From NCBI RefSeq assembly GCF_001693485.1, contig NZ_MAXC01000012.1, forward strand, positions 186,001 through 250,000: 64,000 bases of DNA, read 5' to 3'. The DNA is from Bradyrhizobium sp. LMTR 3. Its GTDB lineage: Bacteria; Pseudomonadota; Alphaproteobacteria; Rhizobiales; Xanthobacteraceae. Of this stretch, positions 10,108-17,889 are shown piece after piece. Position numbers and translations under genes: made by a program. Numbering within the stretch: position 1 is the stretch's first letter; every line of letters starts with the position of its first letter. The notes under the pieces are model-generated. The model ran no database searches. It saw nothing but the letters and a program-made list of their open reading frames with translations, and was not told the DNA's origin.

Positions 10108-10601
10108 GCACCAAGCATGTGAAACTGAACAGACCGACTAACGTCGATCTTGTTCGCAATCCGCTGATCGGGGGCTCGAAGGGAACGACGATGGCGCAGG
10201 TAACGTCCGACGAACTCGACGAGTTCGAGGGCGCCAATACCTTCGAGGGCGATATCGAGAATGACACTAATGCCCAGGGCGGCATCGACAAGGCAGAGGT
10301 TCGCAACCGCCGCCGCGGACCGCCGCAAAACGATCGGGACAGCGGTCCACGGAGAATGCCGCTGCAGGGGAAGAAGACGCACGAGCAGCAAATGCGGATT
10401 CTTGAACGGAAGCCCGATGTGCCCGACGCGAGACAGATGGAGGGGATCGCGCAGACCCAGCACGCTGGCGGCGCCAAAACGGCGAAACGCGAGGCACGTC
10501 AATCGGAATTTCCCGTAAGCCGCGGCGGACTCAACCAGGAAAGCCAGCACAACAAGCACAATCGTCCGGGCCAGTCCGGCCACAAGCCTCAAAAGCCATA
10601 G
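10104..10601 (+). CDS. Hydrophilic disordered protein (165 aa)
   Basis: The longest of the four hydrophilic products. It starts M-S-T-K-H-V-K-L-N-R-P, has a short acidic part (S-D-E-L-D-E-F-E-G-A-N-T-F-E-G-D) and then a long basic, Gln/Arg/Gly-rich tail ending H-N-K-H-N-R-P-G-Q-S-G-H-K-P-Q-K-P. There is no Cys and little hydrophobic content, so most of it is probably unfolded alone. Start and upstream stop overlap by four bases. No family is recognised; a nucleic-acid or protein-surface protectant is only a guess. Confidence 0.65.
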   Translation: MSTKHVKLNRPTNVDLVRNPLIGGSKGTTMAQVTSDELDEFEGANTFEGDIENDTNAQGGIDKAEVRNRRRGPPQNDRDSGPRRMPLQGKKTHEQQMRILERKPDVPDARQMEGIAQTQHAGGAKTAKREARQSEFPVSRGGLNQESQHNKHNRPGQSGHKPQKP

Positions 10602-10627
10602 GGATAAGTATCATAGGGATAAGTATC
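10598..10627. repeat. 15-bp tandem duplication with ribosome site
   Basis: ATAGGGATAAGTATC occurs twice head to tail (10598-10612, 10613-10627), directly before an ATG. The first copy contains the stop codon of the preceding gene and the second supplies the AGGGA ribosome site of the next. Confidence 0.85.
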
Positions 10628-10852
10628 ATGACACGTGGAGCACACGGAGACGGCAAGCATCTCGGCCCTGGCGCGAAGGGCAAAGGCGCCGGGACCGGCG
10701 CCATGACCGACGTGCAGAACGATCTAATCGGCGACAACGCGGTGCTTTCCAACCGCGACAAGACCGAGCATTCGCGCGATCGTGGTCAGGACAGCAAATG
10801 GTCCCAAACCGAGCAGTTGAAAGACCACGCCGCAAACAAGGGCCGCGGATAA
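10628..10852 (+). CDS. Small hydrophilic, probably disordered protein
   Basis: A 74-residue protein: a Gly/Lys/His-rich start (G-K-H-L-G-P-G-A-K-G-K-G-A-G-T-G), a short more ordered core (T-D-V-Q-N-D-L-I-G-D-N-A-V-L-S) and a charged tail rich in Asp, Arg, Lys and Gln. It is the last of four similar genes. The ribosome site lies inside a 15-bp tandem duplication, which may alter its translation. It converges on the LuxR-type gene, leaving only 27 bases between their 3' ends. Function unknown. Confidence 0.65.
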   Translation: MTRGAHGDGKHLGPGAKGKGAGTGAMTDVQNDLIGDNAVLSNRDKTEHSRDRGQDSKWSQTEQLKDHAANKGRG

Positions 10853-10879
10853 GGCAAAAATTTGCCGGCCGCATGGAGA

Positions 10880-11257
10880 TCACAGGTTGATCACGCCAAG
10901 TCGCGCGGCATGTGCCACGGCATCGGTGCGGCCGGTGGCATCAAGTTTGTCAAGCAGCGAAGCCACATGGAACTTGGCGGTATGCACGGATATTCCGAGC
11001 TGGCGCGCAATGGCTTTGTTGGATGCACCTTCGGCCATCAGAACAAGCACGTCGCGCTCGCGTGGCGTGAGATCGATATCGGACGCGTCGACGGCCATCG
11101 GCGCGTCGCGTGATATGAGCGCGACCGTTGCTGCCTCTCCGGGCGCCGCCAGACGAAGCCCGGACACGACGCCGAGCAGAGACGCGAGCCGGTCCGCCAG
11201 CACCGGATCGGCGATCTCGATGGCTACCACAATGACCGGTGAGGCCTCCTCGTTCAC
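10880..11257 (-). CDS. LuxR-type HTH regulator, short N-terminal domain
   Basis: A 125-residue regulator. The C-terminal 60 residues are a clear LuxR/NarL helix-turn-helix: L-T-P-R-E-R-D-V-L-V-L-M-A-E-G, then N-K-A-I-A-R-Q-L-G-I-S-V-H-T-A-K-F-H-V. The first 60 residues look like a receiver domain reduced to fragments (V-I-V-V-A-I-E-I-A-D, then V-A-L-I-S-R-D-A-P), too short for a normal phosphoacceptor fold, so control by a kinase is doubtful. Its start overlaps the stop of the HtrA-like gene by four bases. The pair is convergent with the disordered-protein cluster and may regulate it. Confidence 0.85.
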   Translation of the reverse strand: MNEEASPVIVVAIEIADPVLADRLASLLGVVSGLRLAAPGEAATVALISRDAPMAVDASDIDLTPRERDVLVLMAEGASNKAIARQLGISVHTAKFHVASLLDKLDATGRTDAVAHAARLGVINL

Positions 11258-12153
11258 GCTTCTGCCCTTTCGCCGACCGTAAGCTTGATCTGCACCGGTT
11301 GGCCGGCGCGGCGAATCGTGATGTCGATGACCGTTCCGATACTATCCGGCCCAAGCGACCGCATCAGCGAGCGCATGCCGGTCAGCTTCTCGTTGTTCCA
11401 GCCGACGATCACGTCGCCTTGAAGGATACCGGCGGCGGCCGAGGGACCTGACTTGTCGACACTCATCACCATCGCTCCGACGCCATCGTCGAGCTTGATC
11501 GGCTGCAATCCAACCCCGAGATAGCCCCGCGCAATCCGGCCATGGGTTTCAAGCCTTCCCGCGATCCGGTCGATCGTCGCGCCGGGAATCACGAGAATGC
11601 GTCGCACCCCCTGGACTGCCATGCCGATCGCTTCGCCGGAGGCATTGACGGCAAGTCCCCCCTCGTGACTGCTGCGCAGCCGTACGTCGAGCTCGATCCT
11701 GGCATCGATCTCACCGCCACGAAGGCTGCGCCAGCGGCTCCCGATCAGCGAGACGACGCCGAGCGCCGTCGTGGGAACGCCATGCTCGGCAGCGACGACG
11801 ACTATCAGCGAGCCAAGATCCGGAACGACAGGCGAGAACGCGACGGAGGCAGTATCAGGGATGGTCTCACCGCCATCACTCCTGGTATCGAGCCGCAGCA
11901 GCGCGACATCGGTGGTGTGATCGCGTCCTGCGATCTTGGCCGACTGCGTCGTTCCGTCGGCAAATTTAACCGAGACTTCGCCTTCGTCGGCCAGCGCTTC
12001 ATCAGCCGTCACGATCAGGCCGGGTTTCCAGATGAAGCCCGAGGCCCGCGAGCGGTGCGAATGCACCGAGACGATCGCGGACTTTGTCCGGGCGACGACA
12101 TCGGCAAGGGCGGAGGATAACGACGGAAGGATAGTTGCGGTCGGCTCGGGCAT
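11254..12153 (-). CDS. HtrA-like PDZ protein, catalytic residues missing
   Basis: A 299-residue protein with the order of HtrA/Deg proteases: a trypsin-like domain (about 25-190), then one PDZ domain (about 205-292, beginning R-G-Y-L-G-V-G). The usual T-N-x-H-V-V is here T-A-D-E-A-L, giving Glu52 for His. Asp82 in T-D-V-A-L-L-R is kept. The usual G-N-S-G-G-P is S-H-E-G-G-L, giving Glu164 for Ser. It should therefore lack peptidase activity. No signal peptide is seen, so it is probably cytoplasmic, acting as a scaffold, chaperone or peptide sensor. It is coupled by a four-base overlap to the LuxR-type gene. Confidence 0.88.
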   Translation of the reverse strand: MPEPTATILPSLSSALADVVARTKSAIVSVHSHRSRASGFIWKPGLIVTADEALADEGEVSVKFADGTTQSAKIAGRDHTTDVALLRLDTRSDGGETIPDTASVAFSPVVPDLGSLIVVVAAEHGVPTTALGVVSLIGSRWRSLRGGEIDARIELDVRLRSSHEGGLAVNASGEAIGMAVQGVRRILVIPGATIDRIAGRLETHGRIARGYLGVGLQPIKLDDGVGAMVMSVDKSGPSAAAGILQGDVIVGWNNEKLTGMRSLMRSLGPDSIGTVIDITIRRAGQPVQIKLTVGERAEA

Positions 12154-12270
12154 GGCAGAACTCCTGGATCGGTTGAATCCAATCTGGGAGTTCAGATTGC
12201 GTTCGGGAACTAGCCTGATGGGCAGGCCGCGGGAGTTTTTAGCCTCGAACGCGAGCGTTCCCGCTTCACG

Positions 12271-12441
12271 CTATGCCGTGTGTCCGGGATCGATGTACTT
12301 TGGCGTCTTCTTCTCCCGTTGAGGTGTCATCCTCGCAGGATCGGGGGCGCCAGGCACGCCGCGCGGTCCGAGCTGCTCTCGCTGAATATCGTCTTCCGAC
12401 TTCTCGGGCTCGACGCCATTGGGCTCGCGATATCGGGTCAT
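12271..12441 (-). CDS. Small charged protein (56 aa)
   Basis: A short frame starting M-T-R-Y-R-E-P-N-G-V-E-P and ending Y-I-D-P-G-H-T-A. It is dominated by Glu, Lys, Arg, Pro and Asp with no hydrophobic core, matching the disordered proteins at 9.7-10.9 kb, and it sits just upstream of the HtrA-like gene on the same strand. GGGAG lies about 14 bases before the ATG, rather far. About 60 bases upstream on the same strand, GGAAC-N16-CATT resembles an EcfG promoter with one mismatch. Moderate confidence that it is real. Confidence 0.55.
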   Translation of the reverse strand: MTRYREPNGVEPEKSEDDIQREQLGPRGVPGAPDPARMTPQREKKTPKYIDPGHTA

Positions 12442-12619
12442 GGCTGAACGGGTCTCTCCCTTCGCACATCAGCTCACGCTGTTAATGCCTCAGCAGAACA
12501 CCTGTTCCTATTCCTGATCAGACGCACGCCACGGAACCAGCATTGCAGCGCGTTCCCGTGTTACAGCTTCCGAGTGTTGATGCTGCATCAATCAATTTTT
12601 CGGGCGTTTGCTGGAAGCT

Positions 12620-12640
12620 TTCTAAGAGCCTCTCTAAGAA
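12620..12640. promoter_or_regulatory. Near-perfect palindrome, possible iron-control operator
   Basis: TTCTAAGAG (12620-12628), CCT, CTCTAAGAA (12632-12640): a 9+3+9 inverted repeat with only the central A/T position of each arm unpaired. It lies 105 bases before a TonB-dependent receptor gene. Iron regulators of Rhizobiales (Irr, RirA) bind AT-rich boxes before such genes; this one is not an exact match to either box as I know them, so the regulator is unassigned. Confidence 0.45.
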
Positions 12641-12744
12641 CCATTCCATTGGAGGAATCGTAATCCCTCGCGTATGCGTCACCGCGTCGCGCTGCCCGAC
12701 TTCCTGAAGGGCGCGGCGTGAGTGCTCGCAGGTTGGGGTGAACC

Positions 12745-15009
12745 TTGAAGTCTTGTGATTTGTTGCGGGTCGCCGCGTTGGCGACCGTATCCGTATTGGC
12801 GCTGTGGCCACAGTCGACGTTCGCGCAGTCAAGCTCTTCGTCGCAATCCGGGGCACAGTCGTTGCCCCCCGTCGTCGTAGCCTCGCCGGAGGCTCGCCGT
12901 CGCGTCACATCGCCGGAGCGGCGGCAGACAAGGCGTGCAACGCAGGCAGCGCAAACCAACAGACCGCCGCCGCAGCGCGGCGTCGGCTTCGTCGAAAACC
13001 CGCGCGGCGCCGTCCAAGGCTATGTCGCCGGCCGCTCGATGGCGGGCACCAAGACCAACACGCCGATCATGGAGACGCCGCAATCGCTGTCAGTCATCGG
13101 CAGCGAACAAATTCGCGACCAGAAGCCCGGCAAGTTCGACGAGATATTGCGTTACACTCCGGGCGTCGTCGCCGGAACGTTCGGCGCGGACAACCGCAAC
13201 GACTGGTTTCTGATCCGCGGCTTCAAGTCGGAGGATGTCGGCTTGTTCCTCGACGGGCTGCAGCTCTTCTACACCTCCTACGCGAGCTGGAAGCTGCAGC
13301 CATTCAACCTCGCACGTGTCGAGGTGCTGCGCGGCCCGTCCGCCGTGCTGTATGGCGGCTCCAGCCCGAGCGGCATCGTCAACGCGGTCAGCAAGACGCC
13401 CCCAGTGGAGCCGATCCGCTATCTCGAGACCGGCGTCAACAATTTTGGAAATGCCTATCTGGGGTTTGATTTTGGCGGCCCGGTCGCAACCGCACCCGAA
13501 AACGGCAAGCTGTTCTACCGTGTGGTCGGTCAGATCCAGAACGGCGGCACCCAGGTCGATTTCACGCCCAACAATAACTACTTCATCGCGCCGTCGCTGA
13601 CCTGGAAACCCGACGCCGACACCACCTTCACGGTGCTCGCCTCCGCCTCGAAGAATGAGACCCGCAGCCTCAACTTCCTGCCCTATGTTGGCACCGTCAC
13701 CGCCGCGCCATTCGGCCGGATTCCGACCAGTCTGTTTGCCAGCGATCCTAGCGTCGATACCTTCAAGCGCGAACAGGAGATGCTGGGCTACCAGTTCGAG
13801 CGCAACCTCTCCGACGACGTGACCTTCCGGCAGAATGCCCGGTTCGCCCATGTCGACGTTACGCTGTCGACGCTGTTTGGTCTCGGCTATATCAACAACG
13901 GGGATGCTTCCACCGCGACCCTCTCGCGAGGCTACTTCCTCACCCATGGCATCGCCAATCAAGCCAATCTCGACAACCAGCTCGAATATCGCTTCAACAC
14001 CGGCATTCTCCGACACACCGCGCTGTTCGGTCTCGACCTCAAGCACTACCGCATCGACGACTGGCAGGGTTTTGGCGGCGCTCCTTCACTCAATCTGTTG
14101 AATCCGGTTTACGGTTACAACGCCCCCTTCAGCGGCAATATCATCGCGGATACGACACTGACCCAGAAGCAGCTCGGCTTTTATGCTCAAGATCAGATCA
14201 AGCTTGATCGCTTCACGCTCGTGCTCAGCGGCCGCAACGATTGGGTGGCCACCAACAACGACAACCATATCGGCCCCAGTCAGAGCCGCGAGGACAGCAA
14301 ATTCAGCGGACGCGCCGGGCTGATCTACAATTTCGATTTCGGCCTTGCGCCCTACGTCTCCTATGCAACCAGCTACAATCCGGTCATTGGCCAAAATGCC
14401 GGACAGTTGCTGTTGCCGGAGACCGGTCAACAAACCGAGGTCGGATTCAAATTTCAGCCGAACGGCTTCAATGGTCACTTCGGTTTCGCATGGTTCGACT
14501 TGAAGCGTCAGAACGCGCTGACGACCGATCCGACTAACGTATTCCTGCCGACCCAGAACGGCGAGGTCACGTCGCGCGGCTTCGAGCTCGAGGCCGTCGC
14601 CAATCCGCTTCCGGGGCTCAAATTGGTCGGCGCGTTTACGACCTACGATCTGTTCGTCAGCAAGGACCTGAATCCGGCGCTGATCGGAAAGGCCCCAACC
14701 AACACGCCGCAGACACTGACCTCCGGCTGGGTCGACTATACCTTCCAGGAGGGACCGCTGACCGGTTTCGGCCTCGGCGGCGGCGTGCGCTATATCGGCG
14801 GCTCCTTTGCCGACAACATCAATACGATGCCGGTCCCCTCTGTCGTCCTCGGCGACGTCACAGTTCACTACGAATGGCAGAACTGGCGCGCAGCGCTCAA
14901 CGTCATCAACGTCGCAGACACGGTCTATGTGGCGAACTGTTCGTCGTCGAACGCCTGCTTCTACGGCGATCGGCGCCGGGCGACGGCGAGCCTGTCGTAC
15001 AAATGGTAG
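12745..15009 (+). CDS. TonB-dependent siderophore receptor
   Basis: A 754-residue outer-membrane receptor. A signal peptide (L-A-T-V-S-V-L-A-L-W-P-Q-S-T-F-A-Q) is followed by a plug domain with T-P-Q-S-L-S-V-I and the R-G-F-K-S-E-D and V-E-V-L-R-G-P-S-A-V-L-Y-G motifs typical of siderophore receptors, then a 22-strand-type barrel ending in aromatic S-Y-K-W. It should import a ferric siderophore using TonB energy. The frame is closed by a stop six bases upstream, so the TTG at 12745 is the only start that keeps the full signal peptide. It heads an operon with the PepSY and small membrane genes. Confidence 0.92.
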   Translation: MKSCDLLRVAALATVSVLALWPQSTFAQSSSSSQSGAQSLPPVVVASPEARRRVTSPERRQTRRATQAAQTNRPPPQRGVGFVENPRGAVQGYVAGRSMAGTKTNTPIMETPQSLSVIGSEQIRDQKPGKFDEILRYTPGVVAGTFGADNRNDWFLIRGFKSEDVGLFLDGLQLFYTSYASWKLQPFNLARVEVLRGPSAVLYGGSSPSGIVNAVSKTPPVEPIRYLETGVNNFGNAYLGFDFGGPVATAPENGKLFYRVVGQIQNGGTQVDFTPNNNYFIAPSLTWKPDADTTFTVLASASKNETRSLNFLPYVGTVTAAPFGRIPTSLFASDPSVDTFKREQEMLGYQFERNLSDDVTFRQNARFAHVDVTLSTLFGLGYINNGDASTATLSRGYFLTHGIANQANLDNQLEYRFNTGILRHTALFGLDLKHYRIDDWQGFGGAPSLNLLNPVYGYNAPFSGNIIADTTLTQKQLGFYAQDQIKLDRFTLVLSGRNDWVATNNDNHIGPSQSREDSKFSGRAGLIYNFDFGLAPYVSYATSYNPVIGQNAGQLLLPETGQQTEVGFKFQPNGFNGHFGFAWFDLKRQNALTTDPTNVFLPTQNGEVTSRGFELEAVANPLPGLKLVGAFTTYDLFVSKDLNPALIGKAPTNTPQTLTSGWVDYTFQEGPLTGFGLGGGVRYIGGSFADNINTMPVPSVVLGDVTVHYEWQNWRAALNVINVADTVYVANCSSSNACFYGDRRRATASLSYKW

Positions 15010-15041
15010 AGCGCTCTGAATCGACTTGAAGGGAGGCAGCC

Positions 15042-16175
15042 CTGAAAGCCAGGACGGTTCGCATCTGGACGGTGGTCCACACCTGGAGCAGCCTGATATC
15101 GACGCTGTTCCTGCTGCTGCTGTGCATCACCGGCCTGCCGCTCATCTTCCATCACGAGATCGATGAGCTGCTCGGCTACGATCCAAAGCCCGAGATCGCA
15201 CAGCCGGGCGCGATGAAACGGAGCATCGACGAGATCGCCCGCACGGCGCTTGCGAACGATCCCGGTCGCGTCCTGCAATATATCTTGTGGGACAAGGACG
15301 AACCGAACACGGTGGTCGCCTTCACCAACAACAAGGTCGACGGCGATCCGGATGCTGCGACGCTCAGGGCCTATGATGCACACACCGCCAAGCCGCTCGG
15401 CTCGGTCGGCGGCGGCCCGATGCTGATCTTCCTCAAACTCCACGTCGATATGTTTGCGGGCCAGCCCGGCAAGCTGTTCCTCGGCGCCATGGGATTCCTA
15501 TTTCTTGTCGCCATCGTCTCCGGCGTCGTGCTGTACTGGCCGTTTACGCGGCGCCTGAGCTTCGGCACCCTCAGGGACAAGTCGCGCCGCATTGCCTGGT
15601 TCGACTGGCACAATTTTCTGGGCGCGGTGACCATCGCGTGGGCGCTGGTGGTCGGCGCTACCGGCGTCATCAATACGCTTGCGGAAGTGATGCTGAGCCA
15701 GTGGAAGGCCAACGAAATCGCCGACATGGTCAAGCCCTACGCGGGCAAGCCGCCGCCGGTGCATCTGGCCTCGCTCGATACAACGATCGAAAGAGCGCGC
15801 ACGACAGCGCCGGGCATGAACATCTCCTTCATCGCCTTTCCCGGCACCCCATTCACGAGCTCGCATCATTTCGCGGTGTTCATGCGCGGCGACACGCCGC
15901 TGACGTCGCGGCTGCTAAAGCCGGTGCTGCTCGATGGCGAAACCGGAGAAGTCTCCGACACGCGCGATCTTCCGATCTATCTCAAGGCGCTGCTGGTCTC
16001 GCAGCCGCTGCACTTCGGTGATTATGGCGGCATGCCGCTGAAGATCATCTGGGCCCTGCTCGACATCATGACCATCGTCGTCATCGTCAGCGGGCTCTAT
16101 CTGTGGATCGTCAAACGCCGCAAGCATCGCAGCCACGCGATAGCGGGGCAGCCTTCCCCGCAGCCGTCGCGATGA
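15042..16175 (+). CDS. PepSY-associated membrane protein
   Basis: An inner-membrane protein of about 377 residues in the PepSY/PiuB-like family that accompanies siderophore receptors and is linked to periplasmic iron release or reduction. Four main membrane segments are seen: the N-terminal L-F-L-L-L-L-C-I-T-G-L, one near F-L-F-L-V-A-I-V-S-G-V-V-L-Y-W, one in I-A-W-A-L-V-V-G-A-T-G-V-I, and one near the C terminus (I-M-T-I-V-V-I-V-S-G-L-Y-L-W). The first normal start is GTG at 15072, but the family-typical segment I-W-T-V-V-H-T-W begins upstream. A CTG at 15042 directly after GGGAGG would include it, so I favour that unusual start. Confidence 0.85.
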   Translation: MKARTVRIWTVVHTWSSLISTLFLLLLCITGLPLIFHHEIDELLGYDPKPEIAQPGAMKRSIDEIARTALANDPGRVLQYILWDKDEPNTVVAFTNNKVDGDPDAATLRAYDAHTAKPLGSVGGGPMLIFLKLHVDMFAGQPGKLFLGAMGFLFLVAIVSGVVLYWPFTRRLSFGTLRDKSRRIAWFDWHNFLGAVTIAWALVVGATGVINTLAEVMLSQWKANEIADMVKPYAGKPPPVHLASLDTTIERARTTAPGMNISFIAFPGTPFTSSHHFAVFMRGDTPLTSRLLKPVLLDGETGEVSDTRDLPIYLKALLVSQPLHFGDYGGMPLKIIWALLDIMTIVVIVSGLYLWIVKRRKHRSHAIAGQPSPQPSR

Positions 16176-16372
16176 CCGCCGCCCGCAAATTGCGATCCAG
16201 CGGCAATTGGTGGACCGTATACGGCGGCCCGCTGCTGATCGGCGTGCTGTCGGTCGCTGGGCTAATAAGCGCGCTATTGTCCGAGGGACCCGGCCGCTAT
16301 TTTTCCTGGCTCGCGCTCGGCGCGCCCGTCGCACTAACCGTGTGGTTTTTCGCGCGGCGCAAGCGTGGCTAA
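16172..16372 (+). CDS. Small membrane protein of the TonB/PepSY operon
   Basis: A 66-residue protein with two membrane segments (L-L-I-G-V-L-S-V-A-G-L-I-S-A-L-L, then F-S-W-L-A-L-G-A-P-V-A-L-T-V-W-F-F) and a basic C terminus (A-R-R-K-R-G). Its ATG overlaps the TGA of the PepSY gene (ATGA), so it is probably translated with it. Small membrane partners like this are common at the end of siderophore-uptake operons; the exact role is unknown. Its stop overlaps the convergent GrlR-like gene by four bases. Confidence 0.8.
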   Translation: MTAARKLRSSGNWWTVYGGPLLIGVLSVAGLISALLSEGPGRYFSWLALGAPVALTVWFFARRKRG

Positions 16373-17073
16373 GCGGGCCGCATCAGCTTGAGCGTCGCAG
16401 CCAGCCGCAAGCTGCGCTTTCCCGCGAGCGCAATGGCTTCCAATTCAGCCCCCGCTTCGTCGCAGGTGCCGGTAAAGCCGATGCCCACCTCATGGCCGCC
16501 GAATACAGGGTTTTCGCCCTTCGCCGGCGTATGCTCCTGGTTCAGTATCTCGCCCTTCCAGCGGCCGTCGGCCGACGCGTAGGACCCGAGGTAATAGAAG
16601 AAAGCATCGCCGCCGAGGATGCGGCCGTCCAGCAGCAGCATGACGCCGGACAGACCGGCCTCGATACCGTCGAGCGCGCGGAGCTGGAGGGAATAGAGCC
16701 CGTTGACAATGCCGCCCGGTCCGACGGTGCCGACCGGCGGCAGCGCTTCGTCGTCGAGCCGCGTCAACTCGGCCCAGAACAAGGCGCCAGGCCGCGGCGC
16801 GGCGCTACCTTCAAAACGAATCTTGTTGCCCTTTAGCTTGCCGCGCACGCTGATGGCGGCGACGTCGGTATCCATCAGCGGCTTGTAGTGGGGATCGTCA
16901 TTGTGACGCTGGGTGATGACCTCGCCGATAATTTCCCCAGCCGTCTCCTGGTAGGTGCCGAGATGGGCAAAGGCGGAATTGCCGCCCAACAGCTTGCCAT
17001 TGTGCATGCACATGATGCTGCGGCCGAACGCGTCGTTCACGCCGTACTCGACCTTGTAGAGCCCGTTCAGCAA
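16369..17073 (-). CDS. Tandem GrlR-like domain protein, paralog 1
   Basis: A 234-residue soluble protein formed of two halves with one pattern: G-L-Y, then a strand, then G-K-L-L-G-G-N-S-A-F (first half) or G-R-I-L-G-G-D-A-F-F (second half), then a G-x-Y turn and a strand leading to R-H or E-H. That resembles GrlR, known as a negative regulator of type III secretion that binds GrlA. The second half ends with G-G-H-E-V-G-I-G-F-T-G and A-L-A-G-K-R-S, shared with two paralogs in this window. Start is TTG at 17073. No type III genes occur nearby, so the partner is unknown. Confidence 0.75.
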   Translation of the reverse strand: MLNGLYKVEYGVNDAFGRSIMCMHNGKLLGGNSAFAHLGTYQETAGEIIGEVITQRHNDDPHYKPLMDTDVAAISVRGKLKGNKIRFEGSAAPRPGALFWAELTRLDDEALPPVGTVGPGGIVNGLYSLQLRALDGIEAGLSGVMLLLDGRILGGDAFFYYLGSYASADGRWKGEILNQEHTPAKGENPVFGGHEVGIGFTGTCDEAGAELEAIALAGKRSLRLAATLKLMRPA

Positions 17074-17155
17074 TGAAAATGTCCTGCGCTATCGAATCGT
17101 CCGCCGGACTTAGCACCGACACCACGATGGAACCAGCGCGCGTTTTATCGCAGTT

Positions 17156-17305
17156 TCAATGCCGTTTGAAATACTGCACGGCGCGTTCATGCTTTTCCGC
17201 CGCCGCACGCGATTTGAACGTTCCGAGGTTACGGCGCTTGCCGGTTTTCGGATTGATTTTGCGGGAATAGAGCCGGTATTCGCCCGATTGCAGTTTTCGG
17301 ATCAT
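17156..17305 (-). CDS. Small basic conserved protein
   Basis: A 49-residue, highly basic protein: M-I-R-K-L-Q-S-G-E-Y-R-L-Y-S-R-K, then K-T-G-K-R-R-N-L-G-T-F-K-S-R, ending V-Q-Y-F-K-R-H. The pattern recalls the three-stranded DNA-binding arm of integrases, but it is too short to be an integrase, and near-identical small proteins are common in Bradyrhizobium. The frame continues upstream to 17353, but the ATG at 17305 fits the conserved start. Function unknown, nucleic-acid binding plausible. Confidence 0.7.
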   Translation of the reverse strand: MIRKLQSGEYRLYSRKINPKTGKRRNLGTFKSRAAAEKHERAVQYFKRH

Positions 17306-17442
17306 GGCCAGCACCGCTTTCTTGCGAGCCCCCGTCCGCAATAATGACGCCACGGGTCCCCTTGTTCCGCTCCGGCTATTCGCGTTGTCTGGCCTTGCAA
17401 TGCCGGGATCGTTCGGCCGGCGTGGAATGAACGGGGGATCAC

Positions 17443-17886
17443 GTGCAACATTTCTTCCTCTATCTCCTTGCGCTCGGCGCTGGCGTCAGCGTCGCGACCC
17501 AGCAGGTGCTCAATGGCAGTTTGCGCACCGCGCTGGGCTCGCCGGCCTGGGCGGGGCTGATCAGCTATGCGGGCGGCCTCATCACCATGATCGTCGCGGT
17601 GATCGCGCTCGGCGAGCGCGTGCCGTCCTGGAAAACAATGGTCGATGTGCCGTGGTACGCGTGGTCGGGCGGCGTGTTCGGCGCTGCCTTCATCCTGCTG
17701 GCGATCCTGTTGTTGCCCTCGCTCGGCGCAGCGACGCTGTTTGCGCTGGTCATTGCCGGCCAGGTGCTCGCTGCAGTGACGCTCGACCATTTCGGCGCGT
17801 TCGGGCTGACGCCGCATCCCGTGAGCGCCGCGCGGCTCGCAGGCGCAGTGCTGTTGATCGCCGGTGTCGTATTGATCCGGGATTGA
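17443..17886 (+). CDS. DMT-family transporter (DUF606/YdcZ type)
   Basis: A 147-residue membrane protein with about five hydrophobic segments and the half-size drug/metabolite transporter layout of the DUF606/YdcZ group. The N terminus carries A-L-G-A-G-V-S-V-A-T-Q-Q-V-L-N-G and the middle W-Y-A-W-S-G-G-V-F-G-A-A, both typical of that group. Members work as dimers in the inner membrane; the substrate is unknown. The GTG start at 17443 has GGGGG upstream. The gene is convergent with the orphan binding protein, with three bases between them. Confidence 0.85.
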   Translation: MQHFFLYLLALGAGVSVATQQVLNGSLRTALGSPAWAGLISYAGGLITMIVAVIALGERVPSWKTMVDVPWYAWSGGVFGAAFILLAILLLPSLGAATLFALVIAGQVLAAVTLDHFGAFGLTPHPVSAARLAGAVLLIAGVVLIRD

Positions 17887-17889
17887 AAT

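Noticed and set aside
12745..12759. Truncation of the siderophore receptor at its N terminus
   Set aside because: The TTG start gives a complete signal peptide and plug domain, so no truncation is needed.
17156..17305. Integrase fragment or attachment site
   Set aside because: The short basic protein recalls an integrase arm, but no tRNA, attachment repeat or recombinase core is nearby; it fits a free-standing small conserved protein.
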